From Flavobacteriaceae bacterium S0862 (GTDB lineage Bacteria; Bacteroidota; Bacteroidia; Flavobacteriales; Flavobacteriaceae), in contig JALKAW010000007.1 in assembly GCA_023015825.1 (NCBI GenBank), positions 124,001 to 188,000 on the forward strand: DNA of 64,000 bases, read 5' to 3'. Positions 8,119 to 17,825 of the stretch are shown piece by piece; positions within the stretch are counted from its first letter, which is position 1; each line of letters begins with the position of its first letter. The notes under the pieces were generated by a model, which saw only the letters and a list, made by a program, of their open reading frames with translations, did not search any database and had not been told where the DNA came from. A program made the position numbers and the translations under genes.

Positions 8119-10722
8119 ATGAACTTAAATAATTTTACAATAAAATCACAAGAAGCCATACAGCAAGCGCAACAACTTGCTCAAGGTTTTGGGCATCAAC
8201 AAATAGAAAACGAGCATATTTTTAAAGCTATTTTCGATGTTGATGAAAACGTATTACCATTCATTTTAAAAAAATTGAATGTAAACGTTCCGCTTTTAAA
8301 ACAAATTTTAGACAATGAACTAGATAGTTTCCCAAAAGTATCTGGTGGCGACATAATGTTATCTCGCGATGCTGCAAAAGCGGTAAACGAAGCATCAATA
8401 ATTGCTAAAAAAATGAACGATGATTATGTGTCTATCGAGCATTTAATCCTTGGAATATTTAAAACAAAAAGTAAAATAGCACAAATGCTAAAAGACCAAG
8501 GTGTTACTGAAAAAGGCCTAAAAGCTGCTATTGATGAATTAAGAAAAGGAGATAGAGTAACTTCACAAAGTCAAGAAGACACCTATAATTCTTTAAATAA
8601 ATATGCCAAAAACCTTAACCAATTAGCGAAAGATGGGAAATTAGACCCTGTTATTGGTCGTGATGAGGAAATACGAAGAATTCTTCAAATTTTATCACGT
8701 CGTACCAAAAACAACCCTATTTTGGTTGGAGAACCTGGAACTGGTAAAACAGCTATAGCTGAAGGGTTAGCACACCGTATTATTGACGGTGATATTCCTG
8801 AAAATCTCAAGGACAAGCAAATATTCGCTCTAGACATGGGAGCATTAATCGCTGGTGCAAAATATAAAGGCGAGTTTGAAGAACGCTTAAAAGCAGTTAT
8901 TAAAGAGGTAACTACTAGCGATGGAGATATCGTATTATTTATAGACGAAATCCATACACTTGTTGGTGCTGGTGGTGGACAAGGAGCTATGGATGCTGCA
9001 AATATTTTAAAACCAGCTTTAGCAAGAGGAGAATTGCGTGCCATTGGTGCAACGACCTTAGATGAATATCAAAAATATTTCGAAAAGGATAAGGCGTTAG
9101 AGCGTCGTTTTCAAAAAGTGATGGTAGACGAACCAGATACCGAAAGTGCAATCTCGATTCTTAGAGGTATTAAAGAAAAATATGAAACACACCATAAAGT
9201 ACGCATTAAAGACGAGGCTATTATTGGTGCAGTAGAATTGTCTACTAGATATATTACCAATCGATTTTTACCAGACAAAGCAATCGACCTTATGGACGAA
9301 GCTGCATCAAAACTGCGTATGGAGATAAACTCTAAGCCAGAAGAATTAGATGTTCTGGATAGAAAAATTATGCAATTGGAGATTGAGATTGAAGCAATTA
9401 AACGTGAAAAAGATGAGTCTAAATTAAAATCACTAAGATCGGATTTAGCAAACTTAAAGGAAGTTAGAAATGACCTAAACGCTAAGTGGAAAAGTGAAAA
9501 AGAGATTGTAGACAATATTCAAAACACAAAACAAGATATTGAAAACTTCAAGTTAGAAGCAGAACGTGCTGAGCGTGAGGGCGATTATGGTAAGGTTGCC
9601 GAGATTAGATATGGAAAGATAAAAGAAGCTCAAGAAGCGCTTGAAGCGCAACAGGCAATTCTTTCTAGTCAACAAGAAAACTCTCTAATTAAAGAAGAGG
9701 TAACCTATGAAGATATTGCCGAAGTAGTGGCCAAATGGACAGGGATTCCTGTAACCAAAATGCTGCAATCCGATCGCGAAAAATTACTAAAACTTGAAGA
9801 TGAATTACATAAACGTGTAGTTGGTCAACAGGAAGCAATTGTGGCAGTAAGTGATGCTGTTAGACGTAGTCGTGCAGGTTTACAAAATCCGCAAAAGCCA
9901 ATAGGGACCTTTTTGTTTTTAGGAACCACAGGTGTTGGTAAAACCGAATTAGCTAAAGCATTGGCCGAGTATTTATTTGATGATGAAAATGCCATGACCA
10001 GAATAGATATGAGCGAATACCAAGAACGTCATGCTGTAAGCAGATTGATTGGAGCACCTCCAGGATATGTTGGTTATGATGAAGGCGGTCAACTTACCGA
10101 AGCTGTTCGTAGAAAACCTTACTCTGTAGTGCTATTGGATGAAATTGAAAAAGCTCACCCTGATACGTTTAACATACTATTGCAAGTATTAGATGAAGGA
10201 AGATTGACAGATAATAAAGGACGTGTTGCAGATTTTAAAAACACCATTATTATTATGACATCAAATATGGGAAGTAGTATTATTCATGACAGATTTGAAG
10301 CAACAAAAGATATTGATTCTGCGATTGAAGCAGCAAAGATTGATGTATTGGCATTATTAAAACAAAGTGTACGTCCAGAGTTTTTAAACCGAATTGATGA
10401 CACTATAATGTTTACACCTCTAACAAAGGAAAATATTGTGGATATTGTTGGGCTTCAACTAAAATCGGTTACAAAAATGGTTGCTCAACAAGGTATTACC
10501 TTCGACGCGACACAAGAAGCCATAGCGTACTTAGCAGAAAAAGGATACAATCCAGAGTATGGCGCTAGACCTGTTAAAAGAGTCATTCAAAAAGAAGTTT
10601 TAAATGCCTTAAGTAAAGAAATACTAGCTGGAACTGTAACAACAGACAGTATTATACTTTTAGATGCATTTGATGATAAGCTGGTATTTAGAAACCAAAA
10701 TGATTTGGTAGAAGAAATGTAA
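8119..10722 (+). CDS. clpB: ATP-dependent chaperone ClpB
   Basis: 867 aa, the usual length. Order: Clp N-terminal repeats (1-150), AAA1 with Walker A GEPGTGKT (from residue 204) and Walker [12 protein letters not shown], the coiled-coil M domain (about 400-530), AAA2 with Walker A GTTGVGKT (from 602) and [11 protein letters not shown], and a C-terminal D2-small domain. The M domain and the absence of a ClpP-binding IGF loop mark it as the disaggregase ClpB rather than ClpA or ClpC. It works with DnaK to dissolve protein aggregates. Transcription probably ends at the hairpin element at 10748-10808. Confidence 0.97.
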   Translation: MNLNNFTIKSQEAIQQAQQLAQGFGHQQIENEHIFKAIFDVDENVLPFILKKLNVNVPLLKQILDNELDSFPKVSGGDIMLSRDAAKAVNEASIIAKKMNDDYVSIEHLILGIFKTKSKIAQMLKDQGVTEKGLKAAIDELRKGDRVTSQSQEDTYNSLNKYAKNLNQLAKDGKLDPVIGRDEEIRRILQILSRRTKNNPILVGEPGTGKTAIAEGLAHRIIDGDIPENLKDKQIFALDMGALIAGAKYKGEFEERLKAVIKEVTTSDGDIVLFIDEIHTLVGAGGGQGAMDAANILKPALARGELRAIGATTLDEYQKYFEKDKALERRFQKVMVDEPDTESAISILRGIKEKYETHHKVRIKDEAIIGAVELSTRYITNRFLPDKAIDLMDEAASKLRMEINSKPEELDVLDRKIMQLEIEIEAIKREKDESKLKSLRSDLANLKEVRNDLNAKWKSEKEIVDNIQNTKQDIENFKLEAERAEREGDYGKVAEIRYGKIKEAQEALEAQQAILSSQQENSLIKEEVTYEDIAEVVAKWTGIPVTKMLQSDREKLLKLEDELHKRVVGQQEAIVAVSDAVRRSRAGLQNPQKPIGTFLFLGTTGVGKTELAKALAEYLFDDENAMTRIDMSEYQERHAVSRLIGAPPGYVGYDEGGQLTEAVRRKPYSVVLLDEIEKAHPDTFNILLQVLDEGRLTDNKGRVADFKNTIIIMTSNMGSSIIHDRFEATKDIDSAIEAAKIDVLALLKQSVRPEFLNRIDDTIMFTPLTKENIVDIVGLQLKSVTKMVAQQGITFDATQEAIAYLAEKGYNPEYGARPVKRVIQKEVLNALSKEILAGTVTTDSIILLDAFDDKLVFRNQNDLVEEM

Positions 10723-10747
10723 ATTTCGTTTTCACGAATTTTCATAA

Positions 10748-10808
10748 TTGGTTGGTTAGTTGAAAAAGCAACATGATTCATTAAAAATGATGATTGTTGC
10801 TTTTTTTT
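10748..10808 (+). repeat. structured intergenic repeat, copy 1 (terminator-like hairpin with conserved leader)
   Basis: Copy 1 of an element found again at 11669-11727. A conserved G/T-rich leader, TTGGTTGGTTAGTTG, is followed by a hairpin. The outer stem is AAAAAGCAACA with TGTTGCTTTTT. A symmetrical internal loop has TGAT on both sides. The apical stem is TCATT/AATGA with an AAA loop. A run of eight T follows. It lies 25 bases after the clpB stop. It could be a terminator, a processed 3' RNA or a small RNA. Confidence 0.75.
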
Positions 10809-10925
10809 AAGATCACTGTTTCTAAGTCAGAAATCTTAAATAAAACATAAATATTAAAGCATTGAAATCTATCTTTTAAAACACACCGTATATAAAATAA
10901 AGGGTAAACTTTAAAACAAAATTCT

Positions 10926-11591
10926 ATGCAGCTCCAAACCTTTTTCAATCATTCACTACTCAATCCCATAGCAACTAAAAAAGACATCATACAATTATGC
11001 AATGAGGCTAAACAACATAATCTTTATTCAGTGTGTGTAAATAGCTGCAACGTTTTCACTGTAAAAAATAATGTAATCAAAAGTGATGTTAAAGTTTGTG
11101 CTACTATAGGTTTTCCTTTTGGTACCGCTTCTCCAAGAGCAAAAGTGATGGAAGCTAAAAAAGCCATAGAAGATGGTGCAGATGAAATTGATATGGTTAT
11201 AAATCTAGGAATGCTTAAGGGAACGAATTATGTTGGGGTTTACAAAGATATTCGCGATGTGAAATTAGCAATAGGTGAAAAACCGTTAAAAGTAATTATT
11301 GAGATTAGTGAACTTTCTAAAAATGAAATTCTTAGAATCTGTCAAATATGTATTGATGCTAAAGCAGATTTTATTAAAACATCTACTGGATTTTCAAAAA
11401 GCGGAGCAACTTTTATAGCTGTGAAAATGATTAAAAAAACCCTTAAAGGTCTAGCAAAAATTGAAGCTTCTGGTGATATTAAAGATATTGAAACAGCATT
11501 AAAATACATAGATGTAGGAGCCGATAGAATTGGCTCTAACCACTCTGCAAAAATTATGGAAGAAATAATAAATCAACAAATTGTAGCTTAA
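10926..11591 (+). CDS. deoC: deoxyribose-phosphate aldolase, short form
   Basis: 221 aa. Cleaves 2-deoxyribose-5-phosphate to glyceraldehyde-3-phosphate and acetaldehyde. The Schiff-base lysine is in DFIKTSTGF, the second conserved lysine in AKIEASGDI, and VNSCNVF and GFPFGTASP are typical. A second, longer deoC of a different subfamily is at 16654-17643. The gene stands alone between the two copies of the intergenic hairpin repeat and is not in the deoD operon. The two aldolases may be regulated separately. Confidence 0.92.
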   Translation: MQLQTFFNHSLLNPIATKKDIIQLCNEAKQHNLYSVCVNSCNVFTVKNNVIKSDVKVCATIGFPFGTASPRAKVMEAKKAIEDGADEIDMVINLGMLKGTNYVGVYKDIRDVKLAIGEKPLKVIIEISELSKNEILRICQICIDAKADFIKTSTGFSKSGATFIAVKMIKKTLKGLAKIEASGDIKDIETALKYIDVGADRIGSNHSAKIMEEIINQQIVA

Positions 11592-11668
11592 ATTTTCGCA
11601 AACTATGTTAACACCTAGTTAATCTAGTTAAAGTGATGTAACAATTTGTTTTATATATAGTCTTATAT

Positions 11669-11727
11669 TTGGTTGGTTAGTTGAAAAAGCAACATGATTC
11701 GAAAAAACGATGATTGTTGCTTTTTTT
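11669..11727 (+). repeat. structured intergenic repeat, copy 2
   Basis: The first 32 bases are identical to copy 1 (10748-10779), and the last 19 (GATGATTGTTGC plus T run) are also shared. Between them the apex changes from TCATT-AAA-AATGA to TCG-AAAAAA-CGA. Pairing is kept while bases change, which supports a real RNA structure. The element lies 78 bases after the short deoC stop and 52 bases before the TraB-like pseudogene. Confidence 0.75.
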
Positions 11728-11779
11728 GTAACAATTTATATAAACAAACTACTTATAGAGCATAATTAAAAACAACTTC

Positions 11780-12640
11780 ATGAAACACTTATTGTCACTT
11801 TTGCTATGCGTCTTTTTCTCAATTACAGCTACAAACGCACAACAACTGGAAAATTCAACACTTTGGAAAATTTCGGGAAATGGTTTAGAAAAACCATCTT
11901 ATTTATTTGGACCCATTCATATTACTTGTGATGCATCATTAGACAACGATATTAAAAAAGCTCTAGATGTAACTACTCAACTGGTTCTAGAACTTGATAT
12001 GGACGACCCAACAATGCAAACTAAAATGATGGGAGGTATGTACATGAAAGATGGCAAAACTTTAAAGGATTACGTATCTGAAGAAGAATTTACAGCTATA
12101 GATTCTTTATTTACGAACCAAGCAGGAATGTCCATAAACATGATACAAAATATTAAACCTTTCTTTTTAACATCAATGCTTTATCCAAAAATGATGGATT
12201 GCCCAATGGAATCGTTCGAACTAGAATTAATGAAAGCAACTAAAGAGCAAAACGAAGAAGTTTACGGCCTAGAAACTATTGAAGATCAATTACAAGTATT
12301 TGAAACTATACCATATTAAGACCAAGTCGCAGACTTAATAAGAATGGCTAAAGATAACTTAGTTTATGATAAAGCTACTTTTACAAAAATGTTTAAAATT
12401 TATGAAGAAGAGAACATTACTGCTATGTTAGATATGATGGATGATGAAAACAACAAAACAACAGCAAAACATCAAGATATTTTACTTAAAAACAGAAATA
12501 TCAATTGGATACCAAGAATTGAAGAATTTGCTAAATCTCAACCTACTTTTTTTGGTGTTGGTGCTGGACATTTAGCTGGTGAATATGGCGTTATTAAACT
12601 CCTTAGAAAAGCTGGATTTACGGTTTCATCTGTACAATAA
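11780..12640 (+). pseudogene. TraB/GumN family exported protein, interrupted by an in-frame stop
   Basis: The first part (11780-12319) encodes a signal peptide and the GumN/TraB N-terminal half (SYLFGPIHITCD, LVLELDMDDP). A TAA at 12317-12319 ends it. Translation in the same frame continues with DQVADLIRM into the C-terminal half, which keeps the family motif GAGHLAGEYGVIKLL at about 12560-12600. No frameshift is needed: one base change in one codon accounts for the break. The family (PF01963) is thought to include metal-dependent peptidases or hydrolases; its role here is unknown. This is a recent nonsense mutation or a sequencing error. Re-initiation at the ATG at 12344 would yield only a 98-residue fragment. 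Confidence 0.8.
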
Positions 12641-12643
12641 AAT

Positions 12644-12672
12644 AAAAAAGCCGCTTAAAAGCAGCTTTTTTA
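12644..12672. terminator. terminator between convergent genes
   Basis: A hairpin AAAAAGCCGC / GCAGCTTTTT with one C-A mismatch and a loop of about six bases. It is flanked by A on the left and T on the right, so it can act for the TraB-like gene and for the OmpW gene on the other strand. Confidence 0.7.
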
Positions 12673-12698
12673 TTTTCTCATAACTATTACTTTTATTG

Positions 12699-13346
12699 TT
12701 AGAATTTCATTCCAACACCTAATCCTACAACTAAAGGATTAATATCTACATCAGCACCAACAGTTGCTCCTAATGCACTAGTGGCATCAATAGTTGCATC
12801 TGTATTTATTAAAATATATTTTGCGTCAATATTTAAAAACCATTTATCGTCCAAATCGAAATCTAGACCTCCTTGAAATGCAAAACCAAAACTACTATCA
12901 TAGTCAACACTATCGGCTACTGGACCTTCATCAACACTATAAAATATGGTGTAATTTAGACCAGCTCCAAGATATGGTATAACCGTTTCTGTGTCAAAAT
13001 GATATTGCAAAGTTAATGTAGGAGGCAATAACCATACGTCACCTAGTTTAATGTCTCCAGCTGCTGTTGAAACAGCTTTTACATCATGATTAGCTGTTCC
13101 TAATATTAATTCGGCGGCCCAATTTTTATCGAAAAAATAAGTAAAATCCAATTCTGGTACAATAGCATTACCAATTTCAACATCTCCTCCAATTGTTTCT
13201 ATGGTTGCAGATTCGCTCGGCATGATACTAATTACTCTAAGGCGAACTTGCCATTTACTATAATCGTTTGTAGTACCATTTTCTTGTGCATTAATGTTTA
13301 CAAATGCAAAAAGTGCTATAAAAGTTGTAAAAATTGTTTTTTTCAT
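12699..13346 (-). CDS. OmpW-family outer membrane beta-barrel protein
   Basis: 215 aa with a signal peptide (about 1-20, ending in INAQ). Alternating amphipathic strands fit an 8-strand barrel: WQVRLRVISIMP, VPELDFTYFFDKNWAAELILG, LLPPTLTLQYHF, VIPYLGAGLNYTIFY, GFAFQGGLDFDLDDKWFLNIDAKYILI, and a C-terminal strand ending in Phe (VGLGVGMKF) as needed for BAM insertion. OmpW proteins form small hydrophobic-substrate channels; the substrate here is not shown. A good -7 box lies at 13369-13376. Confidence 0.85.
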   Translation of the reverse strand: MKKTIFTTFIALFAFVNINAQENGTTNDYSKWQVRLRVISIMPSESATIETIGGDVEIGNAIVPELDFTYFFDKNWAAELILGTANHDVKAVSTAAGDIKLGDVWLLPPTLTLQYHFDTETVIPYLGAGLNYTIFYSVDEGPVADSVDYDSSFGFAFQGGLDFDLDDKWFLNIDAKYILINTDATIDATSALGATVGADVDINPLVVGLGVGMKF

Positions 13347-13368
13347 GATTATTGGTTTAAATTTTGAG

Positions 13369-13376
13369 CAAAAGTA
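13369..13376 (-). promoter_or_regulatory. -7 box TACTTTTG upstream of OmpW gene
   Basis: Exact match to TAnnTTTG on the minus strand, 22 bases before the start codon. No TTG was seen at the usual -33 distance. The same octamer lies before bamD at 44416-44423. Confidence 0.5.
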
Positions 13377-13470
13377 AACCGCAAATAATCCTTAAAAGCT
13401 GACCGAAGTCATTGTAAGTATTTTTTATACTTGAGTTAAGAAAATCTTATCTATATATTTATCAAATGCA

Positions 13471-13502
13471 AAAAAACCAGAGCTACAAAAATAATTCTGG
13501 TT
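13471..13502 (-). terminator. terminator of deoC-aldh-deoD operon
   Basis: On the minus strand, stem AACCAGA (13502-13496) pairs with TCTGGTT (13481-13475), with a 14-base loop, and a run of T follows. It lies 26 bases after the deoD stop. Confidence 0.7.
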
Positions 13503-13528
13503 AGGATTTATGAAAATACTATAAAAAT

Positions 13529-14233
13529 TTAAGCTAGCTCCAAAGCAATTTTCATCATATCGTTAAACGACTGTTCTCTTTCTTTTGAGCTTGTTGATTC
13601 TCCAGTAATAATATTATCACTCACTGTAAGTATAGATAGTGCTTTTACATCAAACCTTTTTGCCAGTGTAAATAACATTTGTGATTCCATTTCTACACCT
13701 AAAATTCCGTGTTTTTGCCATTTTTCCCATCTATTTGGTATATCATCATCATAGAAAGTATTTGTACTAAACACAGAACCTTTATGGGTTTTTATTTTTA
13801 GTTTTTGTGCAGTTTCATAAGCCTTTAACAACAAATCAAAATCAGCAGTAGCTGCGTAATGCATGCCTTCAAAATACAAGCTGTTAGCATCAGAATCTCC
13901 CGAAGCACTCATTGCCAATACCACTTTACCTAAATTAATATTTTCTTGTATCGAGCCACAGGTACCTATTCTAATTAGGTTTTTTGCATTATAGGTGTTA
14001 ATTAATTCATGTATATATATGGAAGCGCTTCCCATTCCCATTCCAGTTCCTTGAACAGAGACTTTTTTACCATTATAATACCCTGTAAAACCAAACATGT
14101 TTCTAACTTTATTATAACAAACAACATCTTTTAGATAGGTTTCTGCTACATATTTTGCCCTTAAGGGGTCTCCAGGAAGTAATACAGTTTCTGCAATATC
14201 TCCAACTTTAGCTTCTATATGAATACTACTCAT
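13529..14233 (-). CDS. deoD: purine-nucleoside phosphorylase, DeoD type
   Basis: 234 aa, the usual length for hexameric bacterial PNP. It splits purine (deoxy)nucleosides with phosphate into base and (deoxy)ribose-1-phosphate. Seen: LLPGDPLRAKYVAE (phosphate site), GTGMGMGSASIY, IGTCGSIQ, GVEMESQMLF (ribose site) and TVSDNIITGE with the catalytic Asp. It is last gene of the operon, 22 bases after the aldehyde dehydrogenase. A phosphopentomutase is needed to link it to the aldolase and is not in this window. Confidence 0.95.
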   Translation of the reverse strand: MSSIHIEAKVGDIAETVLLPGDPLRAKYVAETYLKDVVCYNKVRNMFGFTGYYNGKKVSVQGTGMGMGSASIYIHELINTYNAKNLIRIGTCGSIQENINLGKVVLAMSASGDSDANSLYFEGMHYAATADFDLLLKAYETAQKLKIKTHKGSVFSTNTFYDDDIPNRWEKWQKHGILGVEMESQMLFTLAKRFDVKALSILTVSDNIITGESTSSKEREQSFNDMMKIALELA

Positions 14234-14255
14234 CTCTTGTATTATTTCTTTTTTT

Positions 14256-16643
14256 CTATTCTCCGTAAGGAATCCAAATATTTTTTATTTGACTTGCTTT
14301 TCTTAAGAAGGTAGTTCCCTCACCTTGAGACTTGTCTAACCAATTTCTATGTTTTCCATAATTCACCCACGTTCTTTTCATGTTATCTGCTGACAATAAT
14401 TCGATATTTTTAGAACCTTCTTTAGTCCCAAAATACCAAATACCATCTACATCATCATGTTTTGCTAAAACTTGGGATAATTCATCCTTAGAACCTGTTA
14501 CAATATTTACTGTTCCAGCAGGTACATCAGATGTTTCTAAAATTTGATAAAAATCGGTCGCTGAAAATGGCATATTTTCTGAAGGAACAACTACAACGTT
14601 GTTACCCATAGCAATCGCTGGAATAACTGTTGAAATAAAGCCTAATAAAGGTGACTCATTTGGGCAAATAATCCCCATAACACCAATAGCTTCTGGCATT
14701 GCTAAGGTTACATTTCTATATATGGTATGATGTACTTTGCCATCATATTTATCTGCCATGGCTGCATAGTAGTAAATTCTATCGATTGACACATCTACTT
14801 CTTCTAATGCTGAAGCCATATTTTGATTGGTTAGTTGGACTATTCTGTCCGCAAATTCTTCTCTCCTAATAGCAAGGTTTTCAGCTATATAATATAATAC
14901 TTGAGCTTTAGCATGACCTGTTTTACCTTCCCAACTAGAATTTAAGTGTGCGGCTTCTACCGCATTCCTTATATCTTTTCTATTTCCTTTAGATACTTCA
15001 CCTACATAATCACCGTTTTCGCTTTTAATAACAGTACTGTAACCTCCATCTGGTCTTGCTTGTTTACCTCCAATATACATTTTTGTAGTTCTATCTATAC
15101 CAATAGACTGACCATTACTACTTGGTTTAGCTGCAGCCTTTTTAGAAATTTTAATTGGCTTATTAGAAAGTAAATCATCAACTTTAGGCTTGAGGTATTC
15201 GTACAATCCTTCAATACCTCCTTCTCTACCAAATCCAGATTCACGATAGCCTCCAAATCCTGCAGCTGCATCAAATACGTTGGTGCAATTTATCCAAGCT
15301 GTTCCAGCTTTAATTTGTGGCGCAATATCCAATGCTAAATTGATGTTTTCCGTCCAAATACTACAAGCTAAACCATAACGTGTATTATTTGCCAACTTAA
15401 CAGCTTCTTTATGGGATCTAAAACTCATAGCCACTAAAACTGGTCCAAAAATTTCTTCCTGCGCTATGGTTGATGATGGTGTAACATCTGTGAACAAGGT
15501 CGGTGGATAATAATAACCATCTTTTGGACAAGACCATGACGGCTGCCAAAGCGTGCTACCTTCGTCAACACCTTGTTTAACCAAATCTGTAATTGTTTTT
15601 AATTGAACCTTTCCCACTATAGCACCCATATCAATACTTTTATCAAGTGCATTTCCTATACGCAAGGTTTCCATTCTAGCTTTAATCTTCTTATAAAGTT
15701 TATCTGCAATACTTTCTTGTACCAAAAGTCTCGAACCTGCACAACAAACTTGACCTTGATTAAACCAAATAGCATCAACCACACCTTCAACAACACTATC
15801 TAAATCGGCATCTTCAAAGACAATAAAAGGCGACTTCCCTCCTAGTTCCAATGATAACTTTTTACCAGTTCCAGCTGTAGCTCTTCGAATAATTTTACCA
15901 ACTTCGGTGGAACCCGTAAATGCAATTTTATTCACTTCTTTATGGTCTACAAGAGTTGCACCCGTTTTGCCATGTCCTGTTATGATATTTACAACACCAT
16001 TTGGTAAACCTATTTGCTGACAAATTTCTGCAAACAACAATGCTGTTAAAGGTGTATATTCTGCTGGTTTTAATACGACAGTATTTCCCATAGCAATGGC
16101 TGGAGCAATTTTCCAAGCCAACATCATTAATGGAAAATTCCAAGGAATAATTTGGCCTATAACACCTACTTCTTTATAGTCCTTTAACTCGGTATCCCTT
16201 AATTGTGCCCAACCAGCATGATGGTAAAAATGTCTTGCTACGATAGGAATATCAATATCTCTGGTTTCTCTTATTGGCTTACCATTATCTAAAGACTCTA
16301 AAACCGCAAAAAGGCGAGAGTGTTTTTGTATTTGTCTAGCCAAAGCATATAAGTATCTGGCTCTTTTGTGAGCACCAATACTTACCCATTCTGGCAATGC
16401 TTTTTTAGCAGCAGTAACTGCTTTATTTACATCAGTTTCGTTAGCTTCAGAAATTTTAGCCAACACTTCTTTAGTACAAGGGTTTATGGTTTCAAAATAC
16501 TCATTAGAAGAAGGTTTTACCCATTTTCCATTAATGAATAATTTAAATTCTCTTTTAAGCGATTCTAAAAACTGAATGGCTTCGTCTGCACTTTCAGGTG
16601 CAGGACCATAACTCATTGTTTCGTATATCTCTTTAATCTTCAT
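14256..16643 (-). CDS. double-domain aldehyde dehydrogenase (ALDH16-like), second domain degenerate
   Basis: 795 aa, far longer than the usual 480-500. Residues 30-505 are a complete ALDH: IPWNFPLMMLAWKIAPA, FTGSTEVGK, LELGGKSP with the general base Glu267, and NQGQVCCAGSR with the nucleophile Cys300. Residues about 520-795 repeat only the N-terminal, NAD-binding half (MGIICPNESPLLGFISTVIPAIAMGN) and lack a catalytic cysteine. This matches the layout of ALDH16 proteins, where the second domain is non-catalytic. Between deoC and deoD its likely substrate is the acetaldehyde released by the aldolase (inference). Confidence 0.88.
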   Translation of the reverse strand: MKIKEIYETMSYGPAPESADEAIQFLESLKREFKLFINGKWVKPSSNEYFETINPCTKEVLAKISEANETDVNKAVTAAKKALPEWVSIGAHKRARYLYALARQIQKHSRLFAVLESLDNGKPIRETRDIDIPIVARHFYHHAGWAQLRDTELKDYKEVGVIGQIIPWNFPLMMLAWKIAPAIAMGNTVVLKPAEYTPLTALLFAEICQQIGLPNGVVNIITGHGKTGATLVDHKEVNKIAFTGSTEVGKIIRRATAGTGKKLSLELGGKSPFIVFEDADLDSVVEGVVDAIWFNQGQVCCAGSRLLVQESIADKLYKKIKARMETLRIGNALDKSIDMGAIVGKVQLKTITDLVKQGVDEGSTLWQPSWSCPKDGYYYPPTLFTDVTPSSTIAQEEIFGPVLVAMSFRSHKEAVKLANNTRYGLACSIWTENINLALDIAPQIKAGTAWINCTNVFDAAAGFGGYRESGFGREGGIEGLYEYLKPKVDDLLSNKPIKISKKAAAKPSSNGQSIGIDRTTKMYIGGKQARPDGGYSTVIKSENGDYVGEVSKGNRKDIRNAVEAAHLNSSWEGKTGHAKAQVLYYIAENLAIRREEFADRIVQLTNQNMASALEEVDVSIDRIYYYAAMADKYDGKVHHTIYRNVTLAMPEAIGVMGIICPNESPLLGFISTVIPAIAMGNNVVVVPSENMPFSATDFYQILETSDVPAGTVNIVTGSKDELSQVLAKHDDVDGIWYFGTKEGSKNIELLSADNMKRTWVNYGKHRNWLDKSQGEGTTFLRKASQIKNIWIPYGE

Positions 16644-16653
16644 TGTATAAATT

Positions 16654-17643
16654 TTATGCCATTGGGTGTCTAAACGATGCCGAATAACGTCCTGTAACGT
16701 AATGTTCTAACTGACGCTCTATATCTCCTAATAAACTACTTGCTCCAAATCGGAATAATTCTGGATTCAGCCATTCGTCTCCTAATTCTTCTTTTATTAA
16801 AATCAACCAATTTAAGGCTTGTTTTGCCTTACTGATTCCTCCTGCAGGTTTAAAGCCTACTTTATAACCAGTTAGTTCGTGATATTCTCTAATAGCTCTA
16901 ATCATGACAAGACTTACAGGAATTGTGGCATTAACACTTTCTTTTCCTGTACTTGTTTTAATGAAGTCAGATCCTGCCATCATACTAACCCAACTTGCTT
17001 TGGCTACTTTGCTATAGGTAGGTATTTCACCTGTTGCTAAAATAGTTTTCATATGAGCTTCACCGCACGCTTTTCTACATGCAGCAACCTCATCATAAAG
17101 TGCTTTCCAATTAGACTGCAGTACTAAATTTCTACTAACAACAATATCTATTTCGGAGGCTCCAGCTGCTACTGATAATTCTATTTGCTTAATCTTCTCC
17201 TTTAAAGGAATATTTCCTGCTGGAAATCCTGTGGAAACTGCTGCAATAGGGATTTTACTGTCTCCCAATGCCTCAACCGCATCTGCTATTAAATTATGAT
17301 ATACACAAACTGCAGCAACTGTAATATTGGCATCATCCATTTCCATAGCTTTTAGCAAATCGTGTCTTAGAGGTGATTGTGCTTTAGCACATAACCTATG
17401 TACATTACTTTTTGTGTCATCACCAGCAAGTGTTGTTAAATCAATACAGCTTAGTGCTTTTAATAACCAAGCGGCTTGCCATTGTTTTTTTACTGAGCGC
17501 CGCCCACTTAATGTAGCTGCACGTCTTTCGACTGCACTTCTATTAATAGTAATATCCTTAAATAGGTTTGCATCGAACGGAATTCCTTCGTTATGTTTAT
17601 TATGTGATTTAATCTTATTTGAGGTCATATTATTCACTTTCAT
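16654..17643 (-). CDS. deoC: deoxyribose-phosphate aldolase, long form
   Basis: 329 aa. Same reaction as the short form at 10926-11591 but from the longer subfamily with an N-terminal extension (about 50 residues). Seen: SCIDLTTLAGDD, AAVSTGFPAGNIPL, EIDIVVSR, the Schiff-base lysine in DFIKTSTGKE and the second lysine in VGFKPAGGI. It is first gene of a three-gene operon with the aldehyde dehydrogenase (10 bases downstream) and deoD. The start at 17643 follows the open frame. An internal ATG five codons later (in MKVNNM) is equally possible. Confidence 0.92.
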   Translation of the reverse strand: MKVNNMTSNKIKSHNKHNEGIPFDANLFKDITINRSAVERRAATLSGRRSVKKQWQAAWLLKALSCIDLTTLAGDDTKSNVHRLCAKAQSPLRHDLLKAMEMDDANITVAAVCVYHNLIADAVEALGDSKIPIAAVSTGFPAGNIPLKEKIKQIELSVAAGASEIDIVVSRNLVLQSNWKALYDEVAACRKACGEAHMKTILATGEIPTYSKVAKASWVSMMAGSDFIKTSTGKESVNATIPVSLVMIRAIREYHELTGYKVGFKPAGGISKAKQALNWLILIKEELGDEWLNPELFRFGASSLLGDIERQLEHYVTGRYSASFRHPMA

Positions 17644-17794
17644 TTTTTCTAACCTTAAAAATAACTAATTCGATAATAATTACCTTATAGATTAAGCATT
17701 AATGTATTTTTTATTCTTTTTTATTATTGCAAAATACCATCTAGATTAAAATGATTTTTTTTAAAATATTAATGAGATAGTTACTAAACTATTC

Positions 17795-17802
17795 TATCTT
17801 TG
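17795..17802 (+). promoter_or_regulatory. -7 box TATCTTTG upstream of histidine phosphatase
   Basis: Exact TAnnTTTG match 23 bases before the start codon at 17826. No clear TTG at -33. Confidence 0.5.
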
Positions 17803-17825
17803 GGATAATACACATAAACAATACT

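Noticed and set aside
8685-9515. Two minus-strand ORFs (119 and 134 aa) inside clpB
   Set aside because: Shadows of the AAA1 and coiled-coil regions; low-complexity composition mirrors ClpB codons.
12344-12640. Stand-alone 98-aa gene
   Set aside because: It is in frame with, and completes, the TraB/GumN gene that ends at the stop codon 12317-12319, so it is the 3' part of a pseudogene.
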